In this document: piece after piece, positions 6,937 through 9,981 of the stretch
Position numbering within the stretch: the first letter of the stretch is position 1
Layout of the letters: the number at the start of each line of letters is the position of its first letter
Source of the DNA: Acetobacteraceae bacterium
Lineage (GTDB): Bacteria; Pseudomonadota; Alphaproteobacteria; Acetobacterales; Acetobacteraceae
Assembly: GCA_030039695.1 (NCBI GenBank)
Contig: JASHVB010000450.1
Coordinates: 1 to 9,981 of the forward strand
Direction of reading: 5' to 3'
Length of the DNA stretch: 9,981 bases
Notes under the pieces: model-generated
Told to the model about the DNA's origin: nothing
What the model saw: only the letters and a program-made list of their open reading frames with translations
Database searches by the model: none
Translations under genes and position numbers: made by a program

Positions 6937-6965
6937 TTGACGCACGCCAAGCCGGCCGCTACACC
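6937..6965 (+). promoter_or_regulatory. Putative promoter for tRNA-Leu
   Basis: TTGACG (6937-6942) is followed after 17 nt by TACACC (6960-6965). The -35 is strong; the -10 matches TATAAT in only three positions, which is not rare in GC-rich alphaproteobacteria. Transcription would start near 6972, leaving about 36 nt to be trimmed by RNase P before the tRNA at 7008. Assigned by eye. Confidence 0.42.
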
Positions 6966-7007
6966 GCGCCCCCTGCCGCTGTTCCGTCTCGTGCGGAGCG
7001 CCCTGAT

Positions 7008-7094
7008 GCCCAGGTGGCGGAATTGGTAGACGCGCAGGTTTCAGGTACCTGTGGCCGCGAGGTCGTGGAAGTTCGAGTCTTCTCCTGGGCACCA
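7008..7094 (+). tRNA. tRNA-Leu (anticodon CAG)
   Basis: The 87-nt gene folds completely. The acceptor stem GCCCAGG (7008-7014) pairs with CCTGGGC (7084-7090), followed by ACCA (7091-7094), so CCA is genome-encoded. The D-arm contains GGAATTGGTAGAC. The anticodon stem CAGGT/ACCTG (7035-7039 with 7047-7051) closes the loop TTCAGGT, giving anticodon CAG at 7042-7044, which reads CUG. A long variable arm follows, as expected of a class II tRNA, and the T-arm is GGAAG-TTCGAGT-CTTCT with one G-T pair. CUG should be the major Leu codon in this GC-rich genome. The gene stands between the MFS gene (divergent) and nrnC (same strand, 34 nt downstream), and I see no terminator after it. Confidence 0.97.
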
Positions 7095-7128
7095 TGGCAG
7101 TTGTCAGTCGTTGGTGGTCAAATAGGGC

Positions 7129-7782
7129 ATGAGCACCACCCAATTCATGCCGGGCGGCACGATTCACCTGCACCAGCATGACCTGCCGGAAGGCTGTAAT
7201 CTCGGCCCGATGGTCGCCGTCGACACCGAAACGATGGGGCTAAACCCTCACCGGGACCGCCTCTGCCTGGTGCAGCTTTCCGCTGGCGATGGGCATGCGC
7301 ATCTGGTCCAGCTCACTCCGCCTTCGCTGGGCGGGCGCGGGTTCGATTGCCCGAACCTGAAACGTCTGTTGGCAGATCCCGCCACGGTCAAGCTGATGCA
7401 CTTCGCGCGTTTTGACGTCGCTGTCTTGCAGCACAGCCTGGACATCACCGTCGCGCCAGTACGCTGCACCAAGATCGCCGCCCGACTCACGCGCACATTT
7501 TCAGATCGCCATGGCCTGAAGGATCTCTCAAAGGAGCTGCTGGGGATAGACTTGTCGAAGCAGCAACAAACGTCGGATTGGGGCGCGGTCGAGCTGACTG
7601 CGGAACAACTCGCCTATGCCGCATCGGATGTCCTGCATCTCCACGCGCTCTGGTTGAAACTGGAAGCTCTGCTCGTGCGTGAGAAGCGGCTGGATCTCGC
7701 CGAAGCCTGTTTCACGTTCCTGCCGGCACGCGCTCGTCTGGACGTGCTTGGTTATGAAAATCCGGACATTTTCGCCCATTAA
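7129..7782 (+). CDS. nrnC: NrnC-type nano-RNase / short RNase D-family 3'-5' exonuclease
   Basis: The 217-residue protein is a DEDDy exonuclease without HRDC domains, which separates it from full-length RNase D (about 375 residues). Exo I is 'VDTETMGL' (Asp32, Glu34), Exo II 'HFARFD' (Asp96) and Exo III 'YAASD' (Tyr163, Asp167). The 'HRDRLCLVQLS', 'TKIAARLTRT', 'DRHGLKDL', 'SKQQQTSDW' and C-terminal 'FLPARARLDVLG' segments closely follow Bartonella NrnC as I remember it. NrnC substitutes for oligoribonuclease in Alphaproteobacteria and clears RNA dinucleotides, including pGpG from c-di-GMP breakdown. A short Pro/Gly insertion (about residues 62-74) lengthens it relative to that homologue. The ATG at 7129 has only AGGG close before it; Met7 at 7147 is the alternative start. 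It lies between tRNA-Leu and kdsD on the same strand. Confidence 0.92.
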   Translation: MSTTQFMPGGTIHLHQHDLPEGCNLGPMVAVDTETMGLNPHRDRLCLVQLSAGDGHAHLVQLTPPSLGGRGFDCPNLKRLLADPATVKLMHFARFDVAVLQHSLDITVAPVRCTKIAARLTRTFSDRHGLKDLSKELLGIDLSKQQQTSDWGAVELTAEQLAYAASDVLHLHALWLKLEALLVREKRLDLAEACFTFLPARARLDVLGYENPDIFAH

Positions 7783-7862
7783 CTCACGGCGGCGTGACAA
7801 CCGCAGTACCACACGGCCACCGGCGCTGTGTTCCCACGTAACTTTTCGACAAGTACCGATGG

Positions 7863-7892
7863 TTGACCCTTCCCGGTGCCCATGCTCATAGA
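7863..7892 (+). promoter_or_regulatory. Putative promoter for the kdsD-lptC-lptA operon
   Basis: The 151-bp gap between nrnC and kdsD holds TTGACC (7863-7868) and, 18 nt on, CATAGA (7887-7892). This resembles the TTGAC/CTATA-type housekeeping promoter of alphaproteobacteria. Transcription would begin around 7899, leaving a leader of about 35 nt before the kdsD ATG. Read-through from nrnC is an alternative. By eye only. Confidence 0.42.
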
Positions 7893-7898
7893 AGGGTG

Positions 7899-7937
7899 AT
7901 GCGCTGCAACACCGTCGCGGGGCTCTGTCGCCCATGA
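7899..7937 (+). other. Possible 12-codon leader ORF overlapping the kdsD start
   Basis: ATG at 7899 opens MRCNTVAGLCRP and stops at TGA 7935-7937, which overlaps the kdsD ATG (7934-7936) as ATGA. GAAGGG lies just before it but only 2 nt away, closer than usual for a Shine-Dalgarno. kdsD itself has no clear ribosome-binding site, so translational coupling is conceivable. If the promoter at 7863-7892 is right, transcription starts at about this ATG and the purine run would not be in the mRNA. The two readings compete, and chance is a fair explanation. Confidence 0.22.
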
Positions 7938-8923
7938 CCGTCGCCGCCGTCGTCACCGCCACCCGGGCCGATCTCGATGTGGCGCGTTCGGTGCTGGCTA
8001 CCGAGGCGATAGGTTTGCGAGCCCTGGCCGCCGGCCTGGACGAGACGTTTACCCGCGCCGTCGATCTGCTAGCGTCGGCGAGCGGTCGCGTGGTGGTCAG
8101 TGGTATGGGCAAGTCCGGCCTCGTCGGCCGCAAGATTGCGGCCACCTTAGCCTCGACTGGCACACCCGCGTTGTTCGTCCATCCCGCCGAGGCGTCGCAC
8201 GGCGACCTTGGGATGGTCGTACCTGGCGACGCGGTACTGGCGCTGTCCAACTCCGGTGAAACCGCCGAACTGGCCGACCTCGTCGCTCACACCCGCCGAT
8301 TCGCTTTGCCATTGGTCGCGATAACCGCGCGGGCAGGTTCCGCATTGGCCACCGCCGCCGACGTGGCGCTGGTGCTGCCCTCGGCAGCCGAGGCTTGTCC
8401 CATGGGGCTGGCCCCCACCACGTCCACCACCATGCAAATGGCGCTGGGCGACGCTCTCGCAGTCGCATTGTTGACCGGGCGTGGGTTTACCGCCTCGGAC
8501 TTCCACCGGATTCATCCGGGCGGGAGGCTCGGTGCCCGGCTCCGCCGCGTGCGGGAACTGATGCACACCGGCGAGGCGATGCCGTTGGCCGCACCGGACA
8601 TGCCAATGGACCGTGCGCTGCTGCTGATGACCGAGAAGCGGTTCGGCTGCCTCGGCGTCGTTGCACCGGATGCGCGGCTGGCGGGCATCCTGACCGATGG
8701 CGACCTGCGACGCGCGATGGGTCCTGGCTTGCTCGCGCGGCGCGTGGGCGAAATCATGACCGCCTCACCCCGTGTCATCGGGCCCGAGGCGCTGGCGGCC
8801 GAAGCCCTTCGTGTCATGAACGCCCCTGAACGACCAATCACCGCACTTTTCGTGGTCGACCCAAACTGCCAGCCGATCGGCATTCTGCATATCCATGATC
8901 TACTTCGGGCGGGGCTGGCATGA
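7934..8923 (+). CDS. kdsD: Arabinose-5-phosphate isomerase (KdsD/KpsF/GutQ family)
   Basis: This 329-residue cytoplasmic enzyme interconverts ribulose 5-phosphate and arabinose 5-phosphate, the first step toward Kdo for lipopolysaccharide. The SIS domain (about 40-185) shows 'VVSGMGKSGLVGRKIAATL' (Lys60), 'EASHGDLGMV' (His89), 'LSNSGET' and 'TSTTMQMALGDALAVALL'. 'FHRIHPGGRLG' follows with His194. Two CBS motifs complete it: one near 207-262 ending 'GILTDGDLRR', and one near 271-327 with 'VGEIMT' and 'GILHIHDLL'. Length and order are those of the full family. ATG 7934 is the only upstream start codon in frame before the stop at 7889-7891, but it lacks a clear Shine-Dalgarno. The gene overlaps lptC by ATGA, so it heads an LPS operon. 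KpsF/GutQ paralogues are the alternative; the lptC/lptA context favours KdsD. Confidence 0.94.
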   Translation: MTVAAVVTATRADLDVARSVLATEAIGLRALAAGLDETFTRAVDLLASASGRVVVSGMGKSGLVGRKIAATLASTGTPALFVHPAEASHGDLGMVVPGDAVLALSNSGETAELADLVAHTRRFALPLVAITARAGSALATAADVALVLPSAAEACPMGLAPTTSTTMQMALGDALAVALLTGRGFTASDFHRIHPGGRLGARLRRVRELMHTGEAMPLAAPDMPMDRALLLMTEKRFGCLGVVAPDARLAGILTDGDLRRAMGPGLLARRVGEIMTASPRVIGPEALAAEALRVMNAPERPITALFVVDPNCQPIGILHIHDLLRAGLA

Positions 8924-9606
8924 GCATGCGCTCGAGGCCCGTCCTAGATGCCCCCCAGCGCCGGCCGGCGGTGCGCCTCATTGCCACCGCGGCAGCGCGC
9001 ATGCATCGCATGCCAAGCCAGCGCCACCTGGCCCGGCGGCGCGTACTGATCAACCTAACGAAGTGGCTGCTGCCGGTCGTCGCGCTCGCGCTGCTGTCCA
9101 CGATTGCGCTGTGGCCGGAATTGGACCGCGTGGCCGATCAGACCCGAATGTCGTTCGCCGGTGTCAGCGGGACAGTCCAGGGCGCACGGATGACCGACGC
9201 GCGTTATCGGGGTGTGGACCAGCAAGGGCGCCCCTACACGCTCACGGCGTCCGTCGCGCAGCAGGTCGCACCGGAGCGGATCAACCTGACGCTGCCCAAG
9301 GGCGACATCACGCTAACCGATGGCACGTGGCTGATGCTGCAGGCCAAGCAGGGGGTGTACACGCAGCACCGCGACGAGCTTGATCTGTCGCACGACGTCA
9401 CTCTGTATCGCGATGACGGCACGACCATGACCACCGCCAGCGCAACAGTGGACTTGAAGAATTCGGCCGCAGCCGGTGCTGAGCCGGTGCATGCCGAAGG
9501 CCCGTTCGGCACGTTGGACGCCCATGGTTTCACCCTGCTCGACAAGGGCACCATCATCCAGTTCGCCGGTCCGGCCCATCTTGTGCTGAACAGCGCCACG
9601 CCGTGA
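8920..9606 (+). CDS. lptC: LPS export system protein LptC
   Basis: The 228-residue protein has a basic N-terminal tail (about 48 residues with several Arg), one membrane helix ('WLLPVVALALLSTIALW', about 49-65) and a periplasmic beta-jellyroll domain of the LptC/OstA type. LptC sits in the inner membrane with LptB2FG and passes LPS to LptA. Jellyroll hallmarks are 'ARYRGVDQQGRPYTLTA', 'GTWLMLQAKQGVY', 'DELDLSHDVTLYRDDGTTM' and 'GPFGTLDAHGFTLLDKG'. The start at 8920 overlaps the kdsD stop as ATGA, which favours it; Met28 (9001) and Met31 (9010) would give the shorter tail usual in enterobacterial LptC. It overlaps lptA by GTGA. Identification rests on domain plan plus operon position, and both agree. 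Confidence 0.9.
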   Translation: MSMRSRPVLDAPQRRPAVRLIATAAARMHRMPSQRHLARRRVLINLTKWLLPVVALALLSTIALWPELDRVADQTRMSFAGVSGTVQGARMTDARYRGVDQQGRPYTLTASVAQQVAPERINLTLPKGDITLTDGTWLMLQAKQGVYTQHRDELDLSHDVTLYRDDGTTMTTASATVDLKNSAAAGAEPVHAEGPFGTLDAHGFTLLDKGTIIQFAGPAHLVLNSATP

Positions 9607-9981
9607 ATGCCGCGTTTCAGATCCTCAGCGTCGCGGCCCTCGCATTAGCTGTTCTGCCGCGAACCGCGACGGCGCAGCAGATTGACCTCTCGCACGGAGG
9701 TCCGATCTCGATCACTGCGGTCGATGGGATCGAGTGGCGCCAGGCCGATCACGAGGTGATCGCCCGCGGCGACGCAAAGGCGGTGCGGGGCAACGTCACG
9801 GTCACAGCTGACAAGTTGATCGCCTGGTATCGCAAGAAGGCCGGCGCAGCTGGGCAGCAAGCAGCCCAACCGGCACAAACCGAACAAACGACACAAACCG
9901 AACAAACGGCGCAAACGGGCGCTACGGCTGACACGGACACGGCGGGCAACGAAGTCTATCGCCTCCAGGCGGAGGGCAATG
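9603..9981 (+). CDS. lptA: LPS transport periplasmic protein LptA (5' part, GTG start)
   Basis: A GTG at 9603-9605, overlapping the lptC stop as GTGA, opens a frame that runs off the window end (126 codons seen). The first residues form a signal peptide: a hydrophobic run 'ILSVAALALAVLP', then 'ATA' before Gln25, a good signal peptidase I site. It lacks the usual early Lys/Arg; the only Arg is at 20. The mature part begins the OstA/LptA jellyroll with 'PISITAVDGIEWRQADHEVIARGDAKAVRGNVTVTADKL' (read in overlapping parts: 'PISITAVDGIEW', 'EVIARGDAKAV', 'VTVTADKLIAWY'). LptA bridges LptC and the outer-membrane LptD. Residues about 80-115 are a low-complexity Ala/Gln/Thr insert before the jellyroll resumes with 'NEVYRLQAEGN'. 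No later in-frame ATG would keep the signal peptide. Confidence 0.9.
   Translation, partial: MNAAFQILSVAALALAVLPRTATAQQIDLSHGGPISITAVDGIEWRQADHEVIARGDAKAVRGNVTVTADKLIAWYRKKAGAAGQQAAQPAQTEQTTQTEQTAQTGATADTDTAGNEVYRLQAEGN
9873..9917 (+). repeat. 18-bp in-frame tandem repeat inside lptA
   Basis: The 17-nt string at 9874-9890 recurs at 9892-9908 with an 18-nt period, and a half unit follows to 9917. In frame it reads AQTEQT, TQTEQT, AQT (residues 91-105). Because the period is a multiple of three, copy-number change would alter linker length without a frameshift. It lies within the low-complexity insert of the LptA jellyroll. Confidence 0.8.

Noticed and set aside
7071..7094. tRNA 3' end as a phage or island attachment site
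   Set aside because: No second copy of the tRNA 3' sequence and no integrase gene were found in the window, and the downstream side is core genes.
9873..9917. CRISPR-like or regulatory iteron array
   Set aside because: It is only two and a half 18-bp units without spacers, in frame inside lptA, coding for a low-complexity linker.

Overview
The window is GC-rich, densely coding DNA, almost certainly from an alphaproteobacterium and plausibly from Acetobacteraceae/Rhodospirillales. Two things support this. It encodes a NrnC-type nano-RNase, which is characteristic of Alphaproteobacteria, and this gene is followed by kdsD-lptC-lptA. The lineage is inferred from gene content and protein resemblance only; no database search was possible.

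Left part (1-6862) is an accessory catabolic neighbourhood. On the + strand lie the 3' end of an NtaA/SnaA/DszA-type flavin monooxygenase (1-327), a tandem-domain NIPSNAP protein (347-982) and a second luciferase-like oxidoreductase of the Rv3520c type (989-2029). Facing them on the - strand is a CaiB/BaiF CoA-transferase (2053-3246). Upstream of it on the same strand, across a palindromic dispersed repeat, is a PhzS-like FAD monooxygenase (3346-4596). A compact 73-bp divergent promoter region separates that gene from an enol-lactonase-like alpha/beta hydrolase (4670-5458). A 12-helix MFS carrier of the anion:cation symporter type (5558-6862) converges on the hydrolase. Together they look like uptake, flavin-dependent oxygenation, hydrolysis and CoA activation of an organic acid, possibly aromatic or heterocyclic. 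The substrate cannot be read from the sequence, and no regulator lies in the window.

Right part (7008-9981) is core housekeeping. A complete tRNA-Leu(CAG) with encoded CCA stands 34 nt ahead of nrnC (RNA dinucleotide turnover). Next comes an operon for lipopolysaccharide: kdsD (arabinose-5-phosphate isomerase, first step to Kdo), lptC (inner-membrane bridge component) and the start of lptA (periplasmic bridge), joined by ATGA and GTGA overlaps. lptA starts at a GTG and runs off the window end; it carries a Gln/Thr-rich hexapeptide repeat insert.

No CRISPR array, insertion sequence, integrase, rRNA or prophage gene was seen. Every non-coding gap is below about 155 bp. The window does not show a clearly new system. 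The points most worth a second look are the unregulated mixed flavoenzyme cluster, the tRNA-to-nrnC spacing, the palindromic repeat and several small leader or repeat features.
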